From Burkholderiales bacterium (lineage in GTDB: Bacteria > Pseudomonadota > Gammaproteobacteria > Burkholderiales > Burkholderiaceae_B), in contig JAJTEM010000009.1 in NCBI GenBank assembly GCA_021299735.1, positions 62,001 to 126,000 of the forward strand: 64,000 nt of DNA, written 5' to 3'. Position numbers and translations under genes: made by a program. Shown here piece by piece: positions 32,647-42,570 of the stretch (the first letter of the stretch is position 1; every line of letters starts with the position of its first letter). The notes beneath the pieces are model-generated. The model had not been told where the DNA came from, searched no databases, and worked only from the letters and a program-made list of their open reading frames with translations.

Positions 32647-35361
32647 ATGAACGACGCACTGGATTTCTATCATCAGGTTTGGCCCAACCACTCCGAGTAT
32701 GCCAAACGCTGGCTCAACAGGTTCCCGCAATGGAATACCACCGAGCACGATAACGATCACCTTTTGAACAGCATAGAAACCTGGCTGGAAAAAGCCCGAG
32801 AGTTAAACGATGAAAAGGCGCTGATGGCCGAACTTCGCTTGGTTCGGCAACGCAGCATGATTGAAATCATGCGCCGCGACCTGCAGGGCAAGGTTGATTT
32901 GTTCGAAGTGACAGAGGCTTTGTCCTTCCTGGCCGATGCGGCTGTGCAAATTGCACTGAAGTTCAGCCACAAAACACAGGCCGAGCGTTTTGGCGAACCG
33001 GCCAACGGCGATTGCATGATGGTGGTTGGCATGGGCAAGCTGGGTGGCCTTGAATTGAATGCTTCCAGCGACATTGACCTTATTTTCTTGTACAACCAGG
33101 ACGGTGAAACACTGGGCGGCCCCAATGGCAAAACCCAATCACATGCAGAATTCTTTTCGCAGGTGGGCAAACGGGTTATCAAAATAATTTCCGAAGTCAC
33201 CGACGAAGGCTTTGTATTTAGAGTCGACATGCGCCTGCGCCCCAACGGTGACTCTGGCCCACTGGTGGTGAGCCTGGACATGCTAGAGGAGTATTTTGTA
33301 GTGCAGGGCCGCGAGTGGGAACGCTATGCCTGGATCAAGGCCCGCGTGGTGAACTGGGCTGTAGATCCTTCGCAAGACGCTGCCTTTCAACAAAGTCTGG
33401 ACAACCTGAACAACATTGTCAGGCCCTTTGTGTTTCGCAAATATCTCGATTTCGGTTCCATTCGTGCCTTGCGCGCCCTGCATGTGCAAATTCGCAATGA
33501 AGTGAACAAACGGGAAAGCCAACACCCCGGCTCTGTGCACGTAAAACTGGGGCGTGGTGGTATTCGTGAAATTGAATTCACCGCGCAGGCCTTTCAGCTG
33601 ATTCGTGGTGGCCGCGAACCCAAGCTGCAATTGCGGCGCACAGTTGATGTGCTGGAAGTGTGTGTGGAATTGGGGCTGATTACGAAGGACGACCACGACA
33701 AAATGGTGGCGGCTTATCGTTTTTTACGCAACCTTGAACACCGACTTCAATATGTGGACGACGCACAAACCCACCGCCTTCCGGCGAGCCCAACCGAGGT
33801 ACTGCGTATTGCCAGGTCGATGGGTTTTCAAGACCCGGGCAATTTCATGAAAACATTGAAACGCCACATGGATTACGTGGCCAGCCACTTCGATGTGGTG
33901 TTTGGCGACAAGCAGGAAGACGAAGAAACACCAAGCCTTGAACTGCCATGGGCAGACAAACTAACCCAGGGATTCAGTAATCCACAGGCTGCGCAAGATC
34001 GTTACCAGCACTTTGTTGAATCAAGCCGATATCAAACACTGCCAAGCGCGCACAGGGAAAGGGTTGACCGGCTGATGCCGGCCATGCTGGCCGCCGCGGG
34101 TGCAACAGCAGCCCCGGATTCCTGCTGGCGTTATTGTTGTGAATTGATCGAGACCGTGTCGCGCAGGGGGGCCTACCTCAGCTTGCTGGACGAATACCCA
34201 ATCGCCCGCATGCGGGTAAGCCGTATGCTTGCGGCCAGCCCATGGGCAGCGAACTTTTTGATTAAACACCCGCTGTTGCTGGATGAATTGCTGGACAGCC
34301 GAACGCTGCTGACCCCACCCGACTTCAAACAGTGGAAGCAACAACTTCGTGACCTACTGGACCAGGCCAAATTGCCCGATGGGCAAGCCGACCTGGAGCG
34401 GCAAATGGATTTGATTCGGGAACAACACCATGCCCAATTGTTCAGGGTACTTACTCAAGACCTTGAAAACCTGCTGACTGTTGAGCATGTGTCTGATTTA
34501 TTGTCGGAACTGGCCGATTGCACACTTGAAATCATTCTGGAACGTGCGTGGGACCAGTTGGCCAAACGGCACCGTGCGCACCCGCGTTTTGCAGTGGTGG
34601 CTTATGGCAAACATGGCGGCAAAGAATTGGGCTATTCCTCCGACCTTGACCTTATTTTTCTGTTTGAAGACGAGGACGACCGAGCACCCGATTTATACGC
34701 CCAACTGGCCAAACGCATGAACCGTTGGCTAACAACACAAACAGCCGCGGGCACTTTGTTTGAAACTGATTTTCGCCTTCGCCCCAACGGGGAAGCCGGT
34801 TTGCTGGTTAGCAGTGTGGCCTCGTTTGAAGACTACCAGCGCCGCGAAGGTGGTGTGGGTGCCTGGTTTTGGGAACACCAGGCTTTAACCCGCGCGCGTT
34901 TTTGCGTGGGCGACGTTGAAATAGGCAAAAAATTCGAAACACTGCGCGAAGAAATTTTGCAACTGCCCCGCGACTGGAACGATGTGAAAAAAGAAGTGAT
35001 TACCATGCGGCAGAAAATGCTGGACGGACACCCCAACAACAGCGACCTGTTTGATGTAAAACACGACCTTGGCGGCATGGTGGATGTGGAATTCATGGTG
35101 CAAGCTTTGGTACTGGGTTATTCACACCAACACCCTGAACTGACGCGAAACAAAGGAAATATCTGGTTACTGAAAAAGGCCGGGGAACTTGGCCTGGTGC
35201 CTGCAGAGCTGGCCAACCATGTGGCCGATGCGTACCGCCAACTGCGTGCCAAGCAACATGCTTTGCGACTGGCCGGGCAAGACAAATCGCTCACCGGCGA
35301 CCCCGCTTTGATGGTGATGCGCAAACCCATTCGAATGCTGTGGGAAAATTTGATGGGGTGA
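32647..35361 (+). CDS. glnE: Glutamine synthetase adenylyltransferase/deadenylylase
   Basis: 904 residues. It adds and removes AMP on glutamine synthetase in response to PII and glutamine. Two nucleotidyltransferase domains are evident: the N-terminal deadenylylase with GMGKLGGLELNASSDIDL (about residues 128-145) and the C-terminal adenylylase with AYGKHGGKELGYSSDLDL (about 653-670). Both keep the metal-binding D-x-D. The helical linker between them and the C-terminal helical domain are present. It is slightly shorter than the E. coli protein at the N-terminus. It converges with mtgA with nine bases between. Confidence 0.95.
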   Translation: MNDALDFYHQVWPNHSEYAKRWLNRFPQWNTTEHDNDHLLNSIETWLEKARELNDEKALMAELRLVRQRSMIEIMRRDLQGKVDLFEVTEALSFLADAAVQIALKFSHKTQAERFGEPANGDCMMVVGMGKLGGLELNASSDIDLIFLYNQDGETLGGPNGKTQSHAEFFSQVGKRVIKIISEVTDEGFVFRVDMRLRPNGDSGPLVVSLDMLEEYFVVQGREWERYAWIKARVVNWAVDPSQDAAFQQSLDNLNNIVRPFVFRKYLDFGSIRALRALHVQIRNEVNKRESQHPGSVHVKLGRGGIREIEFTAQAFQLIRGGREPKLQLRRTVDVLEVCVELGLITKDDHDKMVAAYRFLRNLEHRLQYVDDAQTHRLPASPTEVLRIARSMGFQDPGNFMKTLKRHMDYVASHFDVVFGDKQEDEETPSLELPWADKLTQGFSNPQAAQDRYQHFVESSRYQTLPSAHRERVDRLMPAMLAAAGATAAPDSCWRYCCELIETVSRRGAYLSLLDEYPIARMRVSRMLAASPWAANFLIKHPLLLDELLDSRTLLTPPDFKQWKQQLRDLLDQAKLPDGQADLERQMDLIREQHHAQLFRVLTQDLENLLTVEHVSDLLSELADCTLEIILERAWDQLAKRHRAHPRFAVVAYGKHGGKELGYSSDLDLIFLFEDEDDRAPDLYAQLAKRMNRWLTTQTAAGTLFETDFRLRPNGEAGLLVSSVASFEDYQRREGGVGAWFWEHQALTRARFCVGDVEIGKKFETLREEILQLPRDWNDVKKEVITMRQKMLDGHPNNSDLFDVKHDLGGMVDVEFMVQALVLGYSHQHPELTRNKGNIWLLKKAGELGLVPAELANHVADAYRQLRAKQHALRLAGQDKSLTGDPALMVMRKPIRMLWENLMG

Positions 35362-35370
35362 CCTTACAAA

Positions 35371-36120
35371 TTACTTCGGCACAGTCACCTGATACATCCG
35401 CTTTTGAAGCGTGCCTGTTTTGCGCGCCAAAAAAGGTGAATTTCTGCGTTTGTCAAAGTAGCGTGGCGCTGGCAACATGCCCGCCATGCGCGCTGCCTGG
35501 TAACTGCTCAGTTGCGCGGCGCTAACGCCAAAATGGTGTTTGGCGCCGGCTTGCGCGCCATAAACACCATTGCCCCACTCCACCACGTTCAAGTAAACCT
35601 CAAGTATTCGGCGCTTGTCCCAAATGGCTTCAATCATCAAAGCGATCACCAACTCCTCGGCTTTGCGAATATAACTGCGCTTGCTGGTCAAAAATAAATT
35701 CTTGGCCAATTGCTGTGTGATGGTAGAACCGCCATGGGTTACCCGCCCACGCCGCTCGTTGCGCTTCATTGCCAATTCAATGGCAGCCATTTCAACGCCC
35801 TTGTGGGTCATGAAACCGCTGTCCTCAGCAGCAATCACAGCGCGCTTTAAATTCAAAGATATTTTGTCGTAGGGCACCCACTCATGTTTCAACTGAAAAC
35901 CTGGCTCGGTTTTGCGAATTTCAGCCAAACGTGTTTGCATGAAACTGGTGCTGCTTGGGTTCACATGCGTCCACACCGCAATTTGTGCAAGGTACCAAAG
36001 TTGCAGCAACACAATGGCACAAAACCCCCAAAAGAAAATTCGCCACAACCACACCAAGGGGTTCAAGCTGAATTTGCGCTTGCCGCCAGCAGGGGAGTTT
36101 TTTCTGCGTGCCATGGTCAT
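35371..36120 (-). CDS. mtgA: Monofunctional biosynthetic peptidoglycan transglycosylase
   Basis: 249 residues. A basic N-terminus and one membrane helix (about 25-48) precede a GT51 domain that polymerises lipid II into glycan strands. Family motifs are [12 protein letters not shown] with the catalytic Glu, [28 protein letters not shown] and [10 protein letters not shown]. There is no transpeptidase domain. The ATG overlaps the aroE stop as ATGA, so it is the coupled last gene of the mpl operon. Confidence 0.94.
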   Translation of the reverse strand: MTMARRKNSPAGGKRKFSLNPLVWLWRIFFWGFCAIVLLQLWYLAQIAVWTHVNPSSTSFMQTRLAEIRKTEPGFQLKHEWVPYDKISLNLKRAVIAAEDSGFMTHKGVEMAAIELAMKRNERRGRVTHGGSTITQQLAKNLFLTSKRSYIRKAEELVIALMIEAIWDKRRILEVYLNVVEWGNGVYGAQAGAKHHFGVSAAQLSSYQAARMAGMLPAPRYFDKRRNSPFLARKTGTLQKRMYQVTVPK

Positions 36121-37013
36121 TGTTGTTTGGCTTTGGCAAGCAAGGCTTGCCGAACTTTGGTCAAGGTTTCAAGCGCATTGGGTGCCTGCCCGGTCCACAC
36201 TTCAAAGGCCTGCTGGGCTTGAAACACCAACATACCCAAGCCGTCGCTACACGGCAAATCACGGTTACTGAGGGAGCGCATAAATGGCGTGGGCTCGGCG
36301 GCGTACATCATGTCGTATGCCAGCACGGCACGCTGAAACCAATCGGGGTGAAGTGCAGGTACTTCGCCATTGAGGCTACTTGACGAGGCATTCACAATAA
36401 CCACGGGTGCACCAGGAATATCAAAATGCGAGGGTGGTGTATCAAACCCCCCACCCGCAGCAGGCAAGTCGATTGCCTCAGCGCGCTGCGCCAATTCGCG
36501 GGCTTTGCTCACGGTGCGGTTCAGCACTGTGAGGTGCTGAACACCGGCTTGCTGAAAGGCGGCCACACAACCACTGGCAGCACCGCCAGCACCAATCATT
36601 AATATTTGGCACTGCTCCAGGTGCATACCCAGCACGCGTAACTGCCGATTCAAATCTCGACACAAACCACCGCCATCGGTGTTGTCGCCCAACATGGTGC
36701 CATCGGCATTGAATTTCAGGGTGTTCACTGCCTGCGCGAATTCGGCAGCAGATGTCAGCGTGTGTGGGCGCGCGCTGGCCAAAGCAAAAGCCTCAAGCTT
36801 GAAAGGCACAGTAACGTTCGCACCTTTTACTCCCGCAGCTTTCAGGGCTGCCACTGTTTGAACAAAGCCATTCAAGGGGGCAAGCACGCGCTCATATTGC
36901 AGGGGCAAGTCAAGCTGCGCAGCAAAATCGGCATGAATGAAAGGCGACATACTGTGCGCGATCGGATTTCCAATCACCACATATCGGTCTGCTTGGCGAA
37001 TCAACGCATTCAA
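36117..37013 (-). CDS. aroE: Shikimate dehydrogenase
   Basis: 298 residues. It reduces 3-dehydroshikimate with NADPH. Substrate-site motifs are [23 protein letters not shown] (catalytic Lys) and GDNTDGGGL; the nucleotide-binding loop is GAGGAASG. The start is TTG at 37013 with GGGAG eight bases upstream. It overlaps mtgA by four bases and follows tonB by 18 bases. Confidence 0.94.
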   Translation of the reverse strand: MNALIRQADRYVVIGNPIAHSMSPFIHADFAAQLDLPLQYERVLAPLNGFVQTVAALKAAGVKGANVTVPFKLEAFALASARPHTLTSAAEFAQAVNTLKFNADGTMLGDNTDGGGLCRDLNRQLRVLGMHLEQCQILMIGAGGAASGCVAAFQQAGVQHLTVLNRTVSKARELAQRAEAIDLPAAGGGFDTPPSHFDIPGAPVVIVNASSSSLNGEVPALHPDWFQRAVLAYDMMYAAEPTPFMRSLSNRDLPCSDGLGMLVFQAQQAFEVWTGQAPNALETLTKVRQALLAKAKQQ

Positions 37014-37031
37014 CAGTGAATCTCCCTGAAC

Positions 37032-37865
37032 TTAATACTCGGTGCTAATGGTGTCACGGCTGAAAACCCAAGTGCGGGTAATGGCCAAAACATCGGCTTT
37101 ACGCCGCATTTCAGACGGGAAAGGTGGAAATGGCGCAGCCATTCTTAATATGCGCAAAGCCGCTCTGTCCAGTACAGCAGAACCTGAGGAACGGTCCACC
37201 TCAATGTCTTCAAGTGTGCCGTCTGCACGCACATAGGCGGTCAACCTCAACTTGCCGTATATACGACCTTTCAACTCTTCCGGGTAGTTTGCGTTGCCCA
37301 CCTGCTCTACCTTGGCTCGCCAAGCCTCTTCGTATATTGCAAAAGCATAGGGTGATGTACTGGGCGAGAAAAAATGTTTGCGCGGGCGCTCGTTGTAACT
37401 TTTGATGTTGTCTGCAATTTGCGCCTGCAACCTTTTTATTTCAAGCGCGCGCTGGCTTTTAGGGTCATCGCCCTGACGGGTATCTGGCACCTCATTTTGC
37501 AACTCGGAGCGAAATTCAACGCCAGCCATATTGCGCTGCAAGGTTTCCAACGCTTTCAGGCGTTCCTGAACTGCAATCAGCTCGCGCTGGTTAACCGTGT
37601 CATCCGCTTGCCCGGGCAAGGTGGTGGCCCTCCCCTTGTCGGCTTGCCCTCCACCATCCAGTGCAACCTGTGCAAGCACCTTGGCGTCAGCCGGTGTTTT
37701 TGGTGATTGTGCGTTCACCAAAATCACTTCAAGCGGACGGCTAAAAGCAGTGTCAACCTTTGGTTTGGCAAAATGAACCGACAACAACAAGGCGTGAAGG
37801 AACACCGACAACACCAGTGCCTTTTTCAAGTTAATCTCGCCAAGTGGTGCACGCAATGCATTCAA
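37032..37865 (-). CDS. TonB-like energy transducer
   Basis: 277 residues. An N-terminal membrane anchor (about 14-34) leads to a Pro-poor periplasmic linker and a C-terminal TonB domain (about 185-277) with YPEELKGRIYGKLRLTAYV and the PFPPFPSEMR element. TonB proteins pass proton-motive force to outer-membrane receptors, but exbB and exbD are not nearby, and the long charged linker makes it a divergent member. The start is a TTG overlapping the rnb stop as TTGA. Confidence 0.82.
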   Translation of the reverse strand: MNALRAPLGEINLKKALVLSVFLHALLLSVHFAKPKVDTAFSRPLEVILVNAQSPKTPADAKVLAQVALDGGGQADKGRATTLPGQADDTVNQRELIAVQERLKALETLQRNMAGVEFRSELQNEVPDTRQGDDPKSQRALEIKRLQAQIADNIKSYNERPRKHFFSPSTSPYAFAIYEEAWRAKVEQVGNANYPEELKGRIYGKLRLTAYVRADGTLEDIEVDRSSGSAVLDRAALRILRMAAPFPPFPSEMRRKADVLAITRTWVFSRDTISTEY

Positions 37866-39907
37866 GCCGCGGAACCCTCCGAAGAACTGTCTGCTGCAGA
37901 GGAATCGTCTGCTGCATTAAGCCCTTCCGATTCACCCGCTTCAATCACAGCCACAGGCGCTTCGGGAAGCTCAATGTTTTCTTCCTCGTCTTCTTCCTCG
38001 TCATCGTCCAGCAAACGTGTGGGTGTTCCCTTTTTCAGGGCAATCAGCTTGCAAGAAACCGTCAGCGTTAATTCATCTACCTGATCCAGCTCAACTTCCA
38101 CCTGCACGCCCCGGCCAGGCGAAGTTACGCCAACCAAACGCACAAACAAGGGAATGTCATCCAGCCGCACCAGTTCGTCTTTCACCACAACGCCATCAAA
38201 GTGTTTGCGGCCTTTTTGCTGAATCCAGCGCAGGCACCAGTAACGCTCCATGCTTTGCTGAAATTCGGCATAGGCTTTGTAAGTGACGTCAAAACTATTC
38301 ACTGCCGACAGCAGTTCCGCATCGGTTGCTGTGTACACCGGTGCTTCCTGGCGAAGCAGCGAAATAAGTTGCTGCTGATTTACCAAATCTACATAACGAC
38401 GCAAGGGTGAGGTGCTCCATGCGTATTGCGGTACGCCCAACCCCACGTGCGGCCCAGCATGAGTAGACATTCTTACGCGGCCCATGGGGGGTTGCACCCG
38501 GTAAATGCCGGTCACCTTGCATTCATCCAGCATGCCACCCCATTCACGGTTCACGTAGATCATCCATTCGGCCACCAACAAATCAAGTGGCGCATCACGG
38601 CGGCGGGGCTGAATTTCAACTGTGCCGTCATCGCTAACGTAAAAATTGAAATCGATGCGAGTGTGTTTCTCGGGCTGACCGCGAACGATTTCACGCTCCA
38701 TGCGCAATACACACGAACTTTTCCACAGCATTTTCAGCGCCGGGAAAAACTCGCCCACTACCTCAAGTTCGTTCAACTCGGGGTCTTCCAAAACCTCTTT
38801 GGACAAGGCGGCGTCCAAGTGATTGTGGCGCAGGTTCGCAGCCATGGGCACTTGCTCAATGGCGCTGTAGGGCTCGCTGATCAGCTCGCCAGTTTCGGTG
38901 CTTACTTCCACATAAATACTGACCGATGCCACAGTGCGGCCTTCTGCCAACGTGGCCAATTCAACCACCTGGTCAGGCAGCATGGTAATTTTATCGCCGG
39001 GCGCATACACAGTTGAAAGGCGCTCGCGGGCTACACGGTCGTATGGGCTGCCACGGGGAATCAACAATGCAGGTGCTGCAATGTGCACACCAATACGGGC
39101 GCTTTTTTCATCCAGCCAAACCACGCTGAAGGCATCGTCAATTTCTGTGGTTGAAATGTCGTCAATCGAAAACGCGCGCACATTGGCCACAGGCAGTTCC
39201 GCCAAATCGGCGGGCACTTCGGGAGCCGGCAAATCAATTTCTGGGCCCTTGGGAAAATAAATGGCGGCAAAACGCGCGCGCATCATTTCATGAACCGTTT
39301 TGAATGCACCGCACTCAATGAGCAACACATCAGGCGAACGGCCAGCCTCTGTGCAAGCCAACATCAGCGCTTTGTACTCAGCGCTGTTTTTATCAGGCCG
39401 CACCAACAATGTGGCGGCCTGTTTTGCAAAGCCATCGGGTAGCTCGCGGCGCACCAAGGCGTCGGCCCAGGCCTGCTGCTGCTCAGCAGCCAGGCGCTTC
39501 TTCTCCAAGCCAGCCAAGGCCGCCTGCAAAATTTCTGGCGGGGCTGCGCGGTACATGCCCTTGCCTTTGCGGTGAAAATGAACTGGCGCCGAATGCAGGG
39601 CGGCAAGGGTAGCCGCCTGTTGAACCACTGTGGGGTTTTCACCAAAATATTCTTTGGCCATGGCGGTGAAATCAAACTCGCCCTCGGGCGAGCATTCCCA
39701 CAAAAACTCGGTGTCCACTTCTTTGGCCAAAGCTTCTACCTGCGTGTGGAATTCAGCACATTCGAGCGTGTCGAATTTCAGCATGACACTGTTGGATTTC
39801 ACCTTGGTGCGTTTGCCATGCAAGGTTTCCACTTGGTAAGCGTTGCCCTGCTCTTGAAGCACTCGGCCCACTTTAAAGGCACCGGCCTCTTCGTAATACA
39901 AATTCAT
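37862..39907 (-). CDS. RNB-domain exoribonuclease (RNase II/R family)
   Basis: 681 residues. The RNB catalytic domain is in the middle (about 230-560), with the metal-binding acidic motif in ISTTEIDDAFS and the RGSPYDRVARERLSTVYAPG region; it degrades RNA 3' to 5'. The flanking OB folds are diverged and the C-terminus ends in an acidic Glu/Asp/Ser tail. The ATG at 39907 is chosen over a TTG one codon earlier. It lies between ubiC and tonB, with a TTGA overlap to the latter. Confidence 0.88.
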   Translation of the reverse strand: MNLYYEEAGAFKVGRVLQEQGNAYQVETLHGKRTKVKSNSVMLKFDTLECAEFHTQVEALAKEVDTEFLWECSPEGEFDFTAMAKEYFGENPTVVQQAATLAALHSAPVHFHRKGKGMYRAAPPEILQAALAGLEKKRLAAEQQQAWADALVRRELPDGFAKQAATLLVRPDKNSAEYKALMLACTEAGRSPDVLLIECGAFKTVHEMMRARFAAIYFPKGPEIDLPAPEVPADLAELPVANVRAFSIDDISTTEIDDAFSVVWLDEKSARIGVHIAAPALLIPRGSPYDRVARERLSTVYAPGDKITMLPDQVVELATLAEGRTVASVSIYVEVSTETGELISEPYSAIEQVPMAANLRHNHLDAALSKEVLEDPELNELEVVGEFFPALKMLWKSSCVLRMEREIVRGQPEKHTRIDFNFYVSDDGTVEIQPRRRDAPLDLLVAEWMIYVNREWGGMLDECKVTGIYRVQPPMGRVRMSTHAGPHVGLGVPQYAWSTSPLRRYVDLVNQQQLISLLRQEAPVYTATDAELLSAVNSFDVTYKAYAEFQQSMERYWCLRWIQQKGRKHFDGVVVKDELVRLDDIPLFVRLVGVTSPGRGVQVEVELDQVDELTLTVSCKLIALKKGTPTRLLDDDEEEDEEENIELPEAPVAVIEAGESEGLNAADDSSAADSSSEGSAA

Positions 39908-39915
39908 CAACTGTC

Positions 39916-40479
39916 CTAAAGGTAGTGTTCAAGTTGGGGCAGGAATACTTCCATGACCCACAACGGTGTTCGGTTGGGCTTGCGCGAAAAACGCGCACAA
40001 CGGGCATACCACACGCGTGCGGTGCCTGGCCGGTTCATCTCGGCTTTCAAAGCCGGGGGCAAAAGCTGCTGCACCCAAGGCTGCCGCAAGGGCAAACGTG
40101 CAAAATAAAGTTCGCCACGTTTTACCTGTGGGTCTGAAAAAAGCACCGTGCCCAAAGAGCGTGTGCCCAAGCCCCGCCAAAAATGCCAGTCATTCACAGG
40201 GCCGTCTGTTTTAACCAGTGTTTGGGCCAACACCACTGGCGCATTGTTCACATGCAGGCGCACCAGCCGCTGCCGCATTGCTTGCCCGCTTGCGCCACGC
40301 CCCTTGGTACCTGGCCCGTTTTTAATCAATACCTTGCCTTGCGCCACAGGCTCTACTTTAAACCCTTTGTTCAAACCCACTAAACGCCGGGTTAGCGAAC
40401 CGGGTGTACTCGCCCAGTTTCGTGCCCACACAGGCCAGCTTGGTGGGCAATGGCTTGTCCACTTAACAGAACCGCTCAT
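39916..40479 (-). CDS. ubiC: Chorismate lyase
   Basis: 187 residues. It converts chorismate to 4-hydroxybenzoate and pyruvate, the first step of ubiquinone synthesis. Family features are W-x-x-TPGSLTRRL near the N-terminus, the RLVRLHVNNAPVVLAQTLVK strand pair and LGTRSLGTVLF. It overlaps the esterase gene upstream as ATGA and ends nine bases before rnb starts. Confidence 0.85.
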   Translation of the reverse strand: MSGSVKWTSHCPPSWPVWARNWASTPGSLTRRLVGLNKGFKVEPVAQGKVLIKNGPGTKGRGASGQAMRQRLVRLHVNNAPVVLAQTLVKTDGPVNDWHFWRGLGTRSLGTVLFSDPQVKRGELYFARLPLRQPWVQQLLPPALKAEMNRPGTARVWYARCARFSRKPNRTPLWVMEVFLPQLEHYL

Positions 40480-41120
40480 GACATACCCAAGGCCAGTTTT
40501 ACAAAGGGCAAAATTTCATCGAAATCGCTCAGTGCATGGTCAGAACCCAGCAGGTGCAGTTGGTGCGCACCCTTGTAACGCGCCAGCATGGTGTCACAGT
40601 TCAGTACCTCATCATCACGCGCAGCCACAAGAAAGTAGCGCTGCGGATCGATCAAGCTGGTTTGCTCCATGGCTTTCAAGTCGCCCAGGTAAGCGGGCAC
40701 AAACTCAATTTCTTCTTCAGAAAAATAAACTTTCTTTTTACCGATTTGATCCTGTAAATCGTCATATGGCTTAATGGCCGGGTTCAATAACACCACCGTG
40801 GCGTGGGTATGCAACTCCCCAAGCACGGTGGCATAAAAGCCACCCAGCGAACTGCCTATAAAAGTGAGCGATGTGTTGGGTTGGCTTTCCAGCCGCGTAT
40901 TAACCTGCTGCTCAACCAGTGCCAACGCCTGTGCAGGCGAGGCGGGCAAATCGGGCACCCACAAATGGCTGCTTAAACCCGCCTGGCTGAACATATCAAT
41001 CACCCTCTGGGCTTTCACCGATTTCGAAGATGACCTGAACCCGTGCAGGTACACCACCAGGTCAGCCACGCCGCCCGTGCGTGCAAAAGCGCCGGGGCTG
41101 TTGAAGTTGAAAGGCGTCAA
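40476..41120 (-). CDS. YqiA/YcfP-type alpha/beta-hydrolase
   Basis: 214 residues. Oxyanion region YLHGFRSSSKS, nucleophile elbow FIGSSLGGFYA and the C-terminal LLGSDHALSDF (Asp and His) give a complete Ser-His-Asp set of the UPF0227/YqiA group, small-acyl esterases of unclear role. The start is TTG overlapping the mpl stop as TTGA. Confidence 0.85.
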   Translation of the reverse strand: MTPFNFNSPGAFARTGGVADLVVYLHGFRSSSKSVKAQRVIDMFSQAGLSSHLWVPDLPASPAQALALVEQQVNTRLESQPNTSLTFIGSSLGGFYATVLGELHTHATVVLLNPAIKPYDDLQDQIGKKKVYFSEEEIEFVPAYLGDLKAMEQTSLIDPQRYFLVAARDDEVLNCDTMLARYKGAHQLHLLGSDHALSDFDEILPFVKLALGMS

Positions 41121-42508
41121 GCCTTTGCTCCCGAGGCCAATTCATCGAGCAACTTTTGGTGAATACCACCAAACGAACCATTGCTCATGGCCACTACCCA
41201 ATCACCGGGCTGCGCAAGGGACACCACGTGCTTAACTACTTCGCTCAAGTTATCACTGGTAAACAGCCTTTCGCCCACGCTGCCCAGGGTGTCGCGCACA
41301 TTCCATTGAATGCCTGCGGTGTAACACACCACTGCTTGCGCTTGCTCAAACGAAGCGGGTAAGGCTTGCGCCAAGGTACCCATTTTCATGGTGTTGGAAC
41401 GGGGCTCAAACAAAGCAATCAAACGGCCTGCCGGCTTTCCATCGGCCACAGCAATTTCTGCCATGCGGGCCTTGGCCCCTTCCAAGGTAGTGGCTATGGC
41501 CGTGGGGTGGTGGGCAAAGTCATCGTATACCTTCACACCGGCAGCTTCGCCGCGTAGTTCCATGCGGCGCTTCACACCGGGAAATGCGCTCAAGGCCTTG
41601 CATGCGTCGGCCACCCCTACACCCACCGCATGGGCCGCAGCAATCACCGCCAAGGCATTGTTCACATTGTGCTGGCCCGACCAGTCCCATTCAACCAGGC
41701 CTTTTACTTCACCATTCTTCAGAACTTCAAACCGGGATGCGCCCAACACCTTGGCCTGCCAAGGGGCGTCGTCACCGTTGGCGGAAAAACGCTCAACGGG
41801 AGTCCAACAACCACGTTTCAACACGCGTTCCAGAGAATCGGTGTTGGCAGGGCAAATAACCCGCCCTTGAGAAGGCACGGTGCGCACCAGGTGGTGAAAT
41901 TGGGTTTCTATCGCAGCAAGATCGGGAAAAATATCGGCGTGGTCGTATTCCAGGTTGTTTAACACCGCAACAACCGGGCGGTAGTGCACAAACTTCGAAC
42001 GTTTGTCGAAAAACGCAGTGTCATATTCATCGGCTTCAATAACAAAGCAATCGCCCTGCCCCAAAGTGGCCGACACGCCAAAGCCACCGGGCACGCCGCC
42101 AATCAAAAAACCTGGGACCAAGCCCGCCTGCTGCAACACCCAAGCCAACATGGAGCTGGTGCTGGTTTTGCCATGGGTACCTGCCACAGCCAACACTTTG
42201 CGGCCACGCAAAATATGCTCGCCCACCCACTGGGGGCCACTGGTGTAAGCCAAACCCTGGTTCAAAATGGCTTCCATCAGGGGGTTACCGCGCGACACCA
42301 CATTGCCCACCACCCACAGGTCTGGCTTGATTGCCAACTGTTCTACGCCAAACCCCTCGGTCAACTCGATGCCCGCCTGGGTCAGCTGCGTGCTCATGGG
42401 TGGGTAAACATTGGCGTCGCAGCCGGTCACGGTGTGGCCCAAGGCCTTGGCCAACTGGGCAACGCCGCCCATGAAGGTGCCACAAATACCGAGAATGTGG
42501 ATGTGCAT
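41117..42508 (-). CDS. mpl: UDP-N-acetylmuramate:L-Ala-D-Glu-meso-DAP ligase
   Basis: 463 residues. It joins recycled murein tripeptide to UDP-MurNAc. The N-terminal MHIHILGICGTFMGG is the Mur-ligase Rossmann start, GTHGKTSTSSMLAW the ATP loop, EADEYDTAFFDKRSKFVHY the Mpl-specific stretch, and DDFAHHPTAI the central-domain signature. It is the first gene of a seven-gene minus-strand operon down to mtgA. Confidence 0.95.
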   Translation of the reverse strand: MHIHILGICGTFMGGVAQLAKALGHTVTGCDANVYPPMSTQLTQAGIELTEGFGVEQLAIKPDLWVVGNVVSRGNPLMEAILNQGLAYTSGPQWVGEHILRGRKVLAVAGTHGKTSTSSMLAWVLQQAGLVPGFLIGGVPGGFGVSATLGQGDCFVIEADEYDTAFFDKRSKFVHYRPVVAVLNNLEYDHADIFPDLAAIETQFHHLVRTVPSQGRVICPANTDSLERVLKRGCWTPVERFSANGDDAPWQAKVLGASRFEVLKNGEVKGLVEWDWSGQHNVNNALAVIAAAHAVGVGVADACKALSAFPGVKRRMELRGEAAGVKVYDDFAHHPTAIATTLEGAKARMAEIAVADGKPAGRLIALFEPRSNTMKMGTLAQALPASFEQAQAVVCYTAGIQWNVRDTLGSVGERLFTSDNLSEVVKHVVSLAQPGDWVVAMSNGSFGGIHQKLLDELASGAKA

Positions 42509-42570
42509 TCTTTCTTCCTTTCAGAACAAGCCCATATTGTAGTGCCTGTGAATTTGGATACACTGCCGGT

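Noticed and set aside
35357-35389. GGTGAC...GTCACC inverted repeat between glnE and mtgA
   Set aside because: Six-base arms with a 21-base loop and no T-run; too weak to call a terminator.
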